Assembly: GCA_934754975.1 (NCBI GenBank)
Contig: CAKVKI010000017.1
Coordinates: 1-20,550 of the forward strand
Origin: an uncultured Alistipes sp.
GTDB lineage: Bacteria; Bacteroidota; Bacteroidia; Bacteroidales; Rikenellaceae
Length of the DNA stretch: 20,550 nucleotides
Direction of reading: 5' to 3'
Every line of letters begins with the position of its first letter. Position 1 is the stretch's first letter. Shown piece after piece: positions 6,172 to 14,243 of this stretch. A program made the position numbers and the translations under genes. Under the pieces are notes generated by a model. That model searched no databases. It was not told the DNA's origin and saw nothing but the letters and a program-made list of their open reading frames with translations.

Positions 6172-6202
6172 CAAAGTTAGATATTAGCAGGATAAATGCA
6201 AA
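6172..6202 (-). promoter_or_regulatory. Consensus promoter of the cysteine-rich lipoprotein
   Basis: On the minus strand TTTG (6202-6199), 19 bases, then TAACTTTG (6179-6172) exactly match the Bacteroidota promoter pattern. The -7 box lies 39 bases before the ATG at 6132. This is the best promoter match in the window and suggests strong expression. Confidence 0.85.
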
Positions 6203-6212
6203 TAAAAAACAA

Positions 6213-6238
6213 AAAAACTTTCGAAAAGGGAAGTTTTT
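6213..6238 (-). terminator. Possible AT-rich terminator of the SPOR gene
   Basis: The minus strand has AAAAACTT (6238-6231) pairing with AAGTTTTT (6220-6213) around a 10-base loop, followed by more T residues. The stem overlaps the stop codon and is A/T-only at its base, so it is weaker than the other terminators here. Confidence 0.4.
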
Positions 6239-6708
6239 CAGTTCAAAAGGTCGGCAATGGAGAGCGTTTCGTTCTTGACGAAAGCTTTGGGGAAAGCAGG
6301 CGACACCCTGCCCTTCAGAATGATGGCCTCTTCCGTAGTGAGACAGTCTCCGACCGCGACTTTGAAATAAGGGTTCTCGTAGACCATATAAACCTTTACT
6401 CCCGGATAGTTCTCCTCGAAAAGTTTCTTGGCGGCGATGGCCCCGGCGCGGGCGTCCTGCCCGTTGTCGAAGAAGATGCAGACCCGGTAGCCGGGAAAGC
6501 GCAGGCGCACGCCTGTCCGCGAAGCCTCGTCCACGGCGCGCTCTGCGTCGCCGTACTCCGCAACGACGACTTTGGCCGTGCCGAATGCGGCGTCGGACGC
6601 CACGGGAGCGGCCAGCCGCTCCTTGAACGCATCCAACGACTGCGCGCGCAGGGGCGTGTAAGCCGCGGCGGCAAAAAGGATCAACAGGATGGTCAGCGAT
6701 CTGCGCAT
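6238..6708 (-). CDS. Secreted SPOR-domain protein
   Basis: The 156-residue protein starts with a signal peptide (MRRSLTILLILFAAAAYTPLRAQ, probably cleaved near residues 22-24). The mature part carries a SPOR-like domain: GYRVCIFFDNGQDARAGAIA, then a helix KKLFEENYPG, then VYMVYENPYFKVAVGDC. That is the beta-alpha-beta pattern which in other SPOR proteins binds septal peptidoglycan lacking stem peptides. The start at 6708 overlaps the stop of the upstream lipoprotein gene by one base (TAATG), implying translational coupling. A much longer upstream frame exists but runs through the neighbour's coding sequence and lacks any signal peptide, so it is rejected. A role in the cell envelope or at the division site is inferred from the domain. 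Confidence 0.85.
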   Translation of the reverse strand: MRRSLTILLILFAAAAYTPLRAQSLDAFKERLAAPVASDAAFGTAKVVVAEYGDAERAVDEASRTGVRLRFPGYRVCIFFDNGQDARAGAIAAKKLFEENYPGVKVYMVYENPYFKVAVGDCLTTEEAIILKGRVSPAFPKAFVKNETLSIADLLN

Positions 6709-7208
6709 TACTCTTCCAGGTAGTTTTTTACGTCGTTCAACGACAGCCCAAAGATATTCAAAAATTCCGACAACGGCATCATCTCCTGCGAAATTTTTAC
6801 CGGGACGGGTCCTCCGCGTCCCTCGACGGCAAATGAGACGCCGATCTTCGAAATATCGTCCTCCCGGATTTTTTTGGTCATCACATGGAGCGCCATCGGG
6901 TCGGAAGTTCGGATCCGCCACAGCGTCGTGACGCTCGCGGTCGTACGGCGGGGCACCTCGGCCGGTTCGCGCAGGGCGACCTTCGTCACGACTCCTCCCG
7001 CATAGAAAACGGTGAGGGACGCCTTCTCCAGTCTCAGTTTGCGCCCCGTGTCGTTCTTTATACGCAACACGATCTCAGCCCCCGACAACCCCTGCCGTTC
7101 GGCTTTCTCGACCGCTTCCAACCGGATGTTGCGCTGCGCCTTCTCGACCGCCCGGCGGCAGGAGCCTAACGACAATACCGCCGAAAACAGCAGTATGCAG
7201 AACAGCAT
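6708..7208 (-). CDS. LEA-2-like (Water stress/Hypersensitive-type) lipoprotein
   Basis: The 166-residue protein begins MLFCILLFSAVLSLGSC, a lipoprotein signal with lipobox LGSC (Cys at 17). The body has alternating beta segments, such as LSGAEIVLRIKNDTGRKLRLEKASLTVFYAGGVV, of the kind found in the LEA type 2 / WHy fold: a derivative of the main strand pair followed by a stretch that reads as a third set of strands. It is likely anchored in the outer or inner membrane facing the periplasm. The frame stays open for 92 codons upstream, but those residues are low-complexity and lack family features, so the ATG at 7208 is chosen for its lipoprotein signal. It is co-transcribed with the SPOR gene (TAATG overlap). 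Function is unknown. Confidence 0.75.
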   Translation of the reverse strand: MLFCILLFSAVLSLGSCRRAVEKAQRNIRLEAVEKAERQGLSGAEIVLRIKNDTGRKLRLEKASLTVFYAGGVVTKVALREPAEVPRRTTASVTTLWRIRTSDPMALHVMTKKIREDDISKIGVSFAVEGRGGPVPVKISQEMMPLSEFLNIFGLSLNDVKNYLEE

Positions 7209-7426
7209 ACGCCCCAAAGTCCGGCCGCACCTCCCGGTGTGGGCCGAAACGCCATCCGCCGCACCGGACCGGAAGCAAAGCGGATCCCCCGACGCGCCCC
7301 CGCCCGCCGCAGCGGAACAGGAACGGGCCTGACCCGCCGATGCCTCCTCTTCCGAGGAGCGAATCCGGCGGCAGGAGAGGTTATCCGAGGGCACACCGCC
7401 CGACTGTATGCGTTTCACGTGCATCG

Positions 7427-8143
7427 TCACTTTTGTCCGGTATAAATCTGCGCGATCCCGAAACTCTGGCTCCGGGCGCGGCACTCCTTAAAACCCGCGC
7501 GCTCCATCATCGCCATGAACTCCTTCGGCGCCGGAAACTCCCCGACCGACGCCGGGAGGTATTCGTAAGCCCGTTTATCCCTGGACACCATGCCGCCGAT
7601 ACGGGGCAGTATCTTATAGGTATAGAATTCGTACAACGCCCGGAACATCCGGTTGCGGGGCCGCGAGAACTCCAATATAACGACCTTGCCGCCCGGTTTT
7701 ATTGTGCGGGCCATTTCGCGCAGCCCCGCATCCAGGTCCCCGAAGTTGCGCACGCCGAAGGCCACCGTCGCCACATCCACCGATGCGTCGGCCACATGCA
7801 GGTGTTCGGCATCCCCCGCGTCGAGTACCACCCGTCCGTCGAGTCCCCGCGCCGTCACCTTGCGGCGCGCCACGTCGAGCATCCCCTCCGAAAGGTCCAC
7901 GCCCAGCACCTGCACGCCGCGGATGCGGCGCGCCATCTCGATCGCCAGATCGCCCGTGCCGGTCGCCACGTCGAGTATCCGTCGCGGACGGCAGCGCCGT
8001 ACGATGCGCACCACGCGGCGGCGCCAGATGCGGTCGATGCTCATCGAGAGCGTATGGTTCAGCAGGTCGTATTTCGGCGCGATGTTGTCGAACATCTCGC
8101 GGACCTCCTCTTTCTTGGTCTGTTCGGTATTATACGGTTTCAT
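7427..8143 (-). CDS. ubiE: Demethylmenaquinone methyltransferase (UbiE/MenG)
   Basis: The 238-residue SAM-dependent methyltransferase catalyses the last step of menaquinone synthesis, methylating demethylmenaquinone. The family N terminus VREMFDNIAPKYDLLNHTLS is at residues 14-33, SAM motif I DVATGTGD at 58-65, GVDLSEGML follows as motif II, then FGVRNF and KPGGKVVILEFS, all hallmarks of UbiE/MenG. In Bacteroidota this serves menaquinone rather than ubiquinone, so menG is the functional name. The ATG at 8143 forms a four-base ATGA overlap with the stop of the permease gene, indicating translational coupling. An upstream in-frame extension to 8338 would lie wholly within the permease gene and has no family similarity. 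Confidence 0.95.
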   Translation of the reverse strand: MKPYNTEQTKKEEVREMFDNIAPKYDLLNHTLSMSIDRIWRRRVVRIVRRCRPRRILDVATGTGDLAIEMARRIRGVQVLGVDLSEGMLDVARRKVTARGLDGRVVLDAGDAEHLHVADASVDVATVAFGVRNFGDLDAGLREMARTIKPGGKVVILEFSRPRNRMFRALYEFYTYKILPRIGGMVSRDKRAYEYLPASVGEFPAPKEFMAMMERAGFKECRARSQSFGIAQIYTGQK

Positions 8144-9384
8144 TCGTAGCGGATCGATTCGTCGGGTTTCACGGTAGATACTATATAGGTCGGCACCACG
8201 AGCAGCGCGACGATCGCCGCCACGACGCCGACGTTGAGCGTCAGCCACCAGCCCCACCCCAGCGCGACGGGCACCTCGGAGAGCAGATAACCCTCGGAGC
8301 TGAGTTTCACGACATGGAAATATTTCTGTACGAGACACACGGCCAGCCCCACGGCGTTGCCCCAGGCCAGTCCGCGCAGCGTGACGAACGCCGCACGCCA
8401 GAGGAACACCTCCCGCAGCGTGCCGTTGCGCATGCCGAACGCCTTCAGCAGGCCGATCATCCGCGTACGTTCCAGCACGAGGATCAGCAGCGCCGAAGTC
8501 ATATTGAAAAAGGCCACCACGAGCATGATGCCGATAATCACGGCGGCATTCACGTCATGGGCCTTGAGCCAGTCGAAAATGTTGGGATAAAGTTCCGTCA
8601 CGCTGCTCACGGCGAGATTCGCCGTGTCGTCGGCATCGTCGTAGAGCAGGGTTCGTCCGAGCCTGCGGGCGAAATCATCGGCTCCGGCCAAGTCCGACGT
8701 AAAAATCTCGTAGCCCGATATCTCGTCGGCCGACCAGTCCGCCAGCCGCTGCACGTTGCGCAGGTCGGTCATAATCATCGTATTGTCCATTTCGTCCATT
8801 CCCGACGAATAGATTCCCGCCACTTTGAAACGGTCGCGCCGGGGCGTGTCCCCGGTCTCGACGAAGAGCATTTCGACCTTGTCGCCCACGCCGAGCATCA
8901 GTTTGTCGGCCATGTTGCGCGACAGCAGTATATCCTTCGTACGCAGCGAATCGCCCACCCGGGGCAGGTCGCCGTCCACCAGCCACTGGCCGAATGACGA
9001 CCAGTCGTAATCCCCGTCCACGCCCTTGAGCATCACCCCCTGCACGGCATCCGCCGTACGGACGATACCGCCCTTGACGGCATAGGGAGCCAGCGAAACG
9101 AACCCTTCGGTCGTGCGTATCAGCTCCTCGGCATGCGCACTGCGGCGCACGGGGTCCGAATCGAGCGTTCCCACGCCCTGCACGCCGTTCACCACGGCAT
9201 GTCCCGAAAAGGCGGTCACCTTGCGGGCCACCTCCTGCTTGAAGCCCATAATCACGGCCATCGCCAGAATCATCACCGCGACGCTCAACGCCACGGAAAT
9301 CACGGCGATACGCTCCATCACCCCGGGTTTATTCTCCGGAGTGCGCTGCGCCGTCCGGCGGGCGATGAAAAAGGCGAGATTCAC
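8140..9384 (-). CDS. LolC/LolE-like ABC transporter permease (FtsX family)
   Basis: The 414-residue inner-membrane protein has the MacB/FtsX permease layout: a cytoplasmic N terminus (MNLAFFIARRTAQ), TM1 about 24-48, a large periplasmic domain about 50-270, and three C-terminal TM segments (about 275-300, 320-340, 375-400). The ERTRMIGLLKAFGMRNGTLR loop between TM2 and TM3 is typical of the coupling region that contacts the ATPase. The family includes LolC/LolE, which extract lipoproteins for transfer to the outer membrane. The matching LolD ATPase is not in this window. The start is GTG: the in-frame TAA at 9393-9391 just upstream leaves no ATG before it. It heads the operon with ubiE (ATGA overlap). 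Confidence 0.85.
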   Translation of the reverse strand: MNLAFFIARRTAQRTPENKPGVMERIAVISVALSVAVMILAMAVIMGFKQEVARKVTAFSGHAVVNGVQGVGTLDSDPVRRSAHAEELIRTTEGFVSLAPYAVKGGIVRTADAVQGVMLKGVDGDYDWSSFGQWLVDGDLPRVGDSLRTKDILLSRNMADKLMLGVGDKVEMLFVETGDTPRRDRFKVAGIYSSGMDEMDNTMIMTDLRNVQRLADWSADEISGYEIFTSDLAGADDFARRLGRTLLYDDADDTANLAVSSVTELYPNIFDWLKAHDVNAAVIIGIMLVVAFFNMTSALLILVLERTRMIGLLKAFGMRNGTLREVFLWRAAFVTLRGLAWGNAVGLAVCLVQKYFHVVKLSSEGYLLSEVPVALGWGWWLTLNVGVVAAIVALLVVPTYIVSTVKPDESIRYE

Positions 9385-9412
9385 GGCTGTTTATTTTGCT
9401 GGGAAATTTATG

Positions 9413-9420
9413 CAAAGTAA
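9413..9420 (-). promoter_or_regulatory. Probable -7 box of the permease-ubiE operon
   Basis: The minus strand reads TTACTTTG, one base off TAnnTTTG, 29 bases before the GTG start at 9384. No clear -33 TTTG is present. It lies 13 bases from the opposing -7 box of the SDR operon. Confidence 0.5.
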
Positions 9421-9433
9421 CATAATAATTTCG

Positions 9434-9441
9434 TATTTTTG
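9434..9441 (+). promoter_or_regulatory. -7 box of the SDR-to-PAP2 operon
   Basis: TATTTTTG matches TAnnTTTG exactly, 19 bases before the ATG at 9461. The -33 position has no TTTG, so strength is uncertain. All genes down to 14894 lie downstream without another clear promoter. Confidence 0.6.
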
Positions 9442-9460
9442 CCCATCATAAACCCACTTT

Positions 9461-10210
9461 ATGAAAAAACAGGCATTGATTACGGGGGCCACATCGGGCA
9501 TCGGACGCGCCGCAGCGCTCCGGCTCGCGGCCGAAGGATACGACATAACGGCGACGGGACGCCGCGCGGAACGGCTCGAAACGCTCCGCCGCGAAATCGA
9601 AGCGGCGGGCGGCCGCTGCACGACGCTCGTCTTCGACGTGCGGAGCGAAGCGGAGGTCCGCAAATTCCTGAGCCCCCTCGAACGGGTGGACCTGCTCATC
9701 AACAACGCAGGGCTGGCGGCCGGGCTGGAACACATCGACCAAGGCGACACGGCCGACTGGGACGCCATGATCGACACCAACGTCAAGGGACTGCTCTACG
9801 TCACGCGGGTCGTTACGCCCAAGATGGTCGCCGCGGGCGGCGGACACGTGTTCAACATCGGTTCGATCGCCGGCACCGAAGCCTATGAAAACGGCGCGGT
9901 CTACTGCGCCTCGAAGCACGCCGTGCACGCCATTTCGCAGTCGATGCGCGCCGACCTGCTGTCGAGCGGAATCAAGGTGACGGAAATCCGTCCCGGCATG
10001 GTCGAGACCGAATTTTCCGAAGTGCGTTTCCACGGCGACAAGGAGCGCGCCGACCGGGTTTACGACGGGGTTACCCCGCTTACGGGCGAAGACATCGCCG
10101 AAGCGATCGCATGGGCCGCACAATTACCCGCGCATATGAACGTTAATGAAATGGTACTGATGCCCTCCCAGCAGGCGGGCGCTTACTACACATACAGAAA
10201 AAAACAATAA
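9461..10210 (+). CDS. Short-chain dehydrogenase/reductase (YdfG-like)
   Basis: The 249-residue Rossmann enzyme has the cofactor motif TGATSGIG at residues 8-15 and an arginine-rich turn GRRAER that favours NADP. The NNAG motif follows, and the catalytic triad is S135, Y148 and K152 (YCASK). Overall similarity is to the YdfG group, NADP-dependent 3-hydroxy acid (L-allo-threonine/serine) dehydrogenases, including the tail NVNEMVLMPSQQA. The exact substrate cannot be set from sequence alone. It is the first gene of the plus-strand operon, with three bases between its stop and the next ATG. Confidence 0.9.
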   Translation: MKKQALITGATSGIGRAAALRLAAEGYDITATGRRAERLETLRREIEAAGGRCTTLVFDVRSEAEVRKFLSPLERVDLLINNAGLAAGLEHIDQGDTADWDAMIDTNVKGLLYVTRVVTPKMVAAGGGHVFNIGSIAGTEAYENGAVYCASKHAVHAISQSMRADLLSSGIKVTEIRPGMVETEFSEVRFHGDKERADRVYDGVTPLTGEDIAEAIAWAAQLPAHMNVNEMVLMPSQQAGAYYTYRKKQ

Positions 10211-10213
10211 ACT

Positions 10214-10981
10214 ATGACACACATGCTTTTAACCCTGCTTCAGTCAGGATACTACGCGGATTCGGGTTCACAGGGAATCCACTATTCGGCGGCCATGATC
10301 GGAATGTACGTGCTGATTATCGTAATCGGCATCGCCGGTTACGCCGTGCAGGCGCGCCTGCAGTCGGTATTCCGCAAATACTCCAAAGTGCAGTTCCCCG
10401 GCGGACTCACGGGCGCCGAGGTGGCCGAAAAGATGCTGCGCGACAACCACATCCACAACGTCAAGGTGACGCATGTCGGCGGACACCTGACCGACCACTT
10501 CAACCCGCAGACGATGACCGTCAATCTGAGCGACAGCGTCTACTCTTCGACCAGCGTCGCCGCGGCCGCCGTCGCCGCGCATGAGTGCGGACACGCCGTG
10601 CAGCACGCACAAGGCTATGCGCCGCTGACGCTCCGCTCGCAGCTGGTGCCCGTCGTGCAGTTCTCCTCGACGGCCGCAACGTGGGTCATCATCCTCGGAC
10701 TGGTGCTTATGACCGCCACGCAAAACGCATTGCTGTGCTGGATCGGCGTGGCTATGATCGCCATGTCGGCGATCTTCTCGCTGGTCACGCTGCCCGTGGA
10801 GTACAACGCTTCGGCCCGTGCGCTGGAGTGGCTGCAGGTCAGCCGCACCATGCAGGGGGCCCAGCTCGCCCAGGCGAAACAAGCCCTGGGCTGGGCCGCA
10901 CGCACCTATCTCGTAGCCGCACTGAGCGCCGTCGCCTCGGTTCTCTACTGGGTCTTCGTAATCCTCGGACGGCGCGACTGA
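10214..10981 (+). CDS. Membrane-bound zinc metallopeptidase (YugP family)
   Basis: The 255-residue protein belongs to the neutral zinc metallopeptidase family Zn_peptidase_2 (YugP-like). The metal site is HECGH at residues 123-127 (H123, E124, H127), within AAHECGHAVQHAQGY, preceded by LTDHFNPQTMTVNLSDSVY, a family signature. An N-terminal membrane segment lies at about 26-46, and two to three hydrophobic segments sit in the C-terminal half (about 145-200 and 230-250). Family members are integral membrane proteins of unknown natural substrate. It sits between the SDR and the SGNH esterase (three-base and seven-base gaps), so an envelope role is plausible (inference). Confidence 0.9.
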   Translation: MTHMLLTLLQSGYYADSGSQGIHYSAAMIGMYVLIIVIGIAGYAVQARLQSVFRKYSKVQFPGGLTGAEVAEKMLRDNHIHNVKVTHVGGHLTDHFNPQTMTVNLSDSVYSSTSVAAAAVAAHECGHAVQHAQGYAPLTLRSQLVPVVQFSSTAATWVIILGLVLMTATQNALLCWIGVAMIAMSAIFSLVTLPVEYNASARALEWLQVSRTMQGAQLAQAKQALGWAARTYLVAALSAVASVLYWVFVILGRRD

Positions 10982-10988
10982 TTCCCGG

Positions 10989-12596
10989 ATGAACACCCCC
11001 GAAAAAGACTGCACCCACCGGGGATGGATTGCGGCCCTGGCGCTGATCGCAGTGCTGCTGGCCGTCAGTTTCATCCCCCCTCAGAGTCTGGGCGGCGTAA
11101 AACTCCGCCGGGCCAATATTCTCTCGGACCTCGTGGCGTTCGACGACGCGGTCGCCGCGGCCGAAGAACCCGCGCTCTTCGACGAGGAGGATTTCCATGT
11201 CGACATGGAGCAGGTCGCCGAACGGATCGAAGCCGAGCGGATCGAAGCGGATTCCGCGCCGCGCCCCATACAGATCACCTTCGAATGGACGCTCGCCCCG
11301 GACAGCGCCGGACGCATGCCGGTCGTCCCCGACAGCGCCCGGCTGAATCCGACGCTGGTGGAGATCGAGGATTTCGGCACGCCGGATTCGAGCCGCCTGC
11401 GGGCCTTCTACGACACGCTGCTCTACGCCCGCCGTCCGGTGCGTATCGCCGTGCTGGGCGACTCGTTCATCGAGGGCGACATCCTCACGGCCGACCTGCG
11501 TGAAAGGCTCCAGCAGGCTTACGGCGGCGGGGGTGCGGGCTTCGCGCCGATGGCCTCGCCCCTGACGGCGTTCCGCCGCACGATCAAAACCCAGTCGAAA
11601 GGCTGGACCTCCTACAACATCATGCAGCGCAAGGCCGCGCCGCAGAACCTGCGCGAGAACTTCTATGTCTCGGGCTGGGTCTGCCAGCCTGCGGCCGGAG
11701 CTTCGACCCGCTGGGAAAATACCGACTACCGCAAGCGGCTCGACACTTGCACCGCGGCGCGGGTCTTCTTCATCAGCCCCGGCGAAAGCCGCGTGGAGCT
11801 GACGCTCAACGACTCGCTGCGCCGTGAATTCACGGTCGAAGGCGCCCCGAACATCCGCCAGATCGCCGTCGCGGCTCCCCACGTCCGGTCGCTCTCATTC
11901 AAGGTACTCTCCGGCAACGAAGGATTTATCGGCTACGGCGCGGTATTCGAGGCCGGCGGCGTGGTAGTGGACAACTATTCGGTGCGCAGCAACAACGGTC
12001 AGGCGATGTTCTGGACCAACCCGTCGGTCAATGCGCAGATGAACGCCCTGCTGGGTTACGATCTCGTGATCCTGCAATACGGACTCAACATCATGCAGAC
12101 AGGCGTAAGCAACTACACCAACTACGCCGGCCAGATCGAGAAGATGGTGGCTTACGTCCGCCAGTGCTTCCCGACCGCCGCCGTGCTGGTGCTGGGCGTC
12201 AGCGACCGTTCGGTAAAGACCGACGCGGGCTTCGAACCGATGGACGCCATTCCCCATATGCTCGGCTACCAGCGGGGCGCCGCCGAAAACACCGGAGCGG
12301 CCTTCTGGCCGACCTGCGACGCCATGCGTTCGCTGGGCGGCATGGAGAAGTTCGTCGCCAACGGCTGGGCCGGCAAGGATTTCACGCATATCAACTATGC
12401 CGGCGGCCGGCGCGTGGCATGGTCGCTCTTCGACGCCCTCAACGCCGGGGCGGGCCGGGCCTATGCCGAAGCGGAAGCCGCACGCATCCACAGACAGGCG
12501 GAGGAGGCCGTACTTGACAGCCTGCGGCGCCGGCGAATCGAACGTGAACTGATCCCGGGCATCTCGCCGGAAACCCTCAACGCGCCCCTGAAATGA
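10989..12596 (+). CDS. Membrane-anchored SGNH/GDSL hydrolase, PatB/Ape1-like
   Basis: The 535-residue protein has one N-terminal membrane anchor (about 13-35), a linker rich in acidic residues, then an SGNH hydrolase. Block I is LGDSFIEGD with the nucleophile Ser159. Residues about 215-345, between block I and the rest of the catalytic domain, look like an inserted beta-rich module, as in peptidoglycan O-acetylesterases Ape1/PatB. Block III is YGLN with Gly365 and Asn367. Block V is DFTH with Asp464 and His467. It should face the periplasm. Its stop overlaps the start of the MBOAT gene by four bases (ATGA), so the two are translationally coupled. Such SGNH/MBOAT pairs transfer or remove acetyl groups on wall or surface polymers; the polymer here is not known. 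Confidence 0.85.
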   Translation: MNTPEKDCTHRGWIAALALIAVLLAVSFIPPQSLGGVKLRRANILSDLVAFDDAVAAAEEPALFDEEDFHVDMEQVAERIEAERIEADSAPRPIQITFEWTLAPDSAGRMPVVPDSARLNPTLVEIEDFGTPDSSRLRAFYDTLLYARRPVRIAVLGDSFIEGDILTADLRERLQQAYGGGGAGFAPMASPLTAFRRTIKTQSKGWTSYNIMQRKAAPQNLRENFYVSGWVCQPAAGASTRWENTDYRKRLDTCTAARVFFISPGESRVELTLNDSLRREFTVEGAPNIRQIAVAAPHVRSLSFKVLSGNEGFIGYGAVFEAGGVVVDNYSVRSNNGQAMFWTNPSVNAQMNALLGYDLVILQYGLNIMQTGVSNYTNYAGQIEKMVAYVRQCFPTAAVLVLGVSDRSVKTDAGFEPMDAIPHMLGYQRGAAENTGAAFWPTCDAMRSLGGMEKFVANGWAGKDFTHINYAGGRRVAWSLFDALNAGAGRAYAEAEAARIHRQAEEAVLDSLRRRRIERELIPGISPETLNAPLK

Positions 12597-14098
12597 CACT
12601 CCCCGCATTGGACGGCATCCCGGAAAAACTGCAGGCGCTGCTCACATACGACGCCTCGTCGCCGCTGATCTTCAGCAGCGGGCTATTCCTGTTCCTGTTC
12701 GCCGGATTCATGCTCATATACAGCACGTTTCGCCGCGCCCCGATGGCCCGGATCGTCTATGTCATCCTCTTTTCGCTCTACTTCTACTACAAGTCGAGCG
12801 GCATCTATTTCCTGCTGCTGATCTTCGCCGCAACGAGCGACTACTGGATCGCCAAGGGCATCCATGCGGCCCGGTCTACATCGGCAAAGCGATGGCTCGT
12901 GGTACTGAGCGTGGCGGTGAACCTCGGCATGCTGGCTTACTTCAAGTACACCAACTTCCTGATCGACATCGCCAACCAAATGTTCGGGCAGGGATTCATG
13001 CAGTTCCAGAACATCTTCCTGCCCGTCGGCATTTCGTTCTTCGTCTTCCAGTCGATGAGCTATACCATAGACATTTACCGCGGTCAGCTCAAGCCCCTCA
13101 ACAACTGGTGCGACTACCTGTTCTACCTCTCGTTCTTCCCGCAGCTGGTGGCCGGACCGATCGTCCGCGCCCGGGACTTCATCCCCCAAATCCGGCAGAA
13201 CCCGATCGTCGTGACGCGCGAAATGTTCGGCACGGGCGTCTTCCTGATCCTGACGGGCCTGTTCAAGAAGGCGATCATTTCGGACTATATCTCGCTCAAC
13301 TTCGTCGACCGCATCTTCGACGAGCCGCTGCTCTACTCGGGCTTCGAATGTCTGGCGGGCATCTACGGCTACGCCCTGCAGATCTACTGCGACTTCTCGG
13401 GCTATTCGGACATGGCCATCGGTATCGCCCTGCTGCTGGGGTTCCGGTTCCCCAAGAACTTCGACGCCCCCTACAAGTCGGCCACCATCACCGAATTCTG
13501 GCGGCGGTGGCATATCTCGCTCTCCACATGGCTGCGCGACTACCTCTACATCTCGCTGGGCGGCAACCGCAAAGGCAAACTGCGCACTTACGGCAACCTG
13601 CTCATTACGATGCTGCTGGGCGGACTGTGGCACGGCGCCGCCGTCCGCTTCATCCTCTGGGGCGCGCTGCACGGCGCGGCGCTGGCGCTGCACAAGCTCT
13701 GGATGGCGGTCGTGCCGGGCGCCAAGGCCACGGGCGACCAGATGCACTGGTGGAGCCGCGCGGCCGGCATCTTCTTCACGTTCAACCTCGTCTGCCTGGG
13801 GTGGCTGATGTTCCGCGCCGAGTCGATGCAGACCGTCGAACTGATGCTGCACCAGATTTTCTACAACTTCAACGCCGCGATGATCCCGCAGGTCGTCTCC
13901 GGCTATGCGGGCGCATTCGCCCTGATCGCCGCAGGCTTCCTGCTCCATCTGATGCCCGGACGCGCGGACCGCTTCGCGCAGCGACTGGTCTCGCACGCGC
14001 CGCTGGTCCTGCAAATCGTCATGGCGGCGGCGATGATCTGGTGCGTGATGCAGGTCAAGTCGAGCGACATACAACCGTTCATCTACTTCCAGTTTTAA
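12593..14098 (+). CDS. MBOAT-family O-acyltransferase (AlgI/PatA-like)
   Basis: The 501-residue polytopic inner-membrane protein has about 10-12 hydrophobic segments. The MBOAT signature EFWRRWHISLSTWLRDYLYI and the following LGGNRKG are intact. The invariant histidine of the family is H347 in GGLWHGAAVRF, with a second His360 in GALHG. AlgI, DltB and PatA proteins of this type move acyl groups, usually acetyl, across the membrane to a periplasmic partner. Here the partner is very likely the upstream SGNH protein, joined by the ATGA overlap. The acceptor polymer (peptidoglycan, capsule or lipopolysaccharide) cannot be told from sequence. Confidence 0.93.
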   Translation: MTLPALDGIPEKLQALLTYDASSPLIFSSGLFLFLFAGFMLIYSTFRRAPMARIVYVILFSLYFYYKSSGIYFLLLIFAATSDYWIAKGIHAARSTSAKRWLVVLSVAVNLGMLAYFKYTNFLIDIANQMFGQGFMQFQNIFLPVGISFFVFQSMSYTIDIYRGQLKPLNNWCDYLFYLSFFPQLVAGPIVRARDFIPQIRQNPIVVTREMFGTGVFLILTGLFKKAIISDYISLNFVDRIFDEPLLYSGFECLAGIYGYALQIYCDFSGYSDMAIGIALLLGFRFPKNFDAPYKSATITEFWRRWHISLSTWLRDYLYISLGGNRKGKLRTYGNLLITMLLGGLWHGAAVRFILWGALHGAALALHKLWMAVVPGAKATGDQMHWWSRAAGIFFTFNLVCLGWLMFRAESMQTVELMLHQIFYNFNAAMIPQVVSGYAGAFALIAAGFLLHLMPGRADRFAQRLVSHAPLVLQIVMAAAMIWCVMQVKSSDIQPFIYFQF

Positions 14099-14243
14099 AC
14101 TGCGTATGACGGCCGCCTTGCATCCCGGTATGTTCCTCCCGCGGCCGCCGGCGGTGTCTGCAAGTCCGCCCCCGCTCCCCGGAGAGGCTTCCGGCAATGC
14201 GCCCAAAACGGCTCACGACCATTTACGACAAATCCATTGACCC

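Noticed and set aside
7209..7484. Longer N terminus for the LEA-like lipoprotein
   Set aside because: It would lack a signal peptide and bury the lipobox. The extra residues are low-complexity and overlap the end of ubiE.
12683..14206. 507-codon minus-strand frame opposite the MBOAT gene
   Set aside because: It is an antisense shadow of a gene with an intact MBOAT signature; its predicted residues are highly charged and repetitive with no family match.
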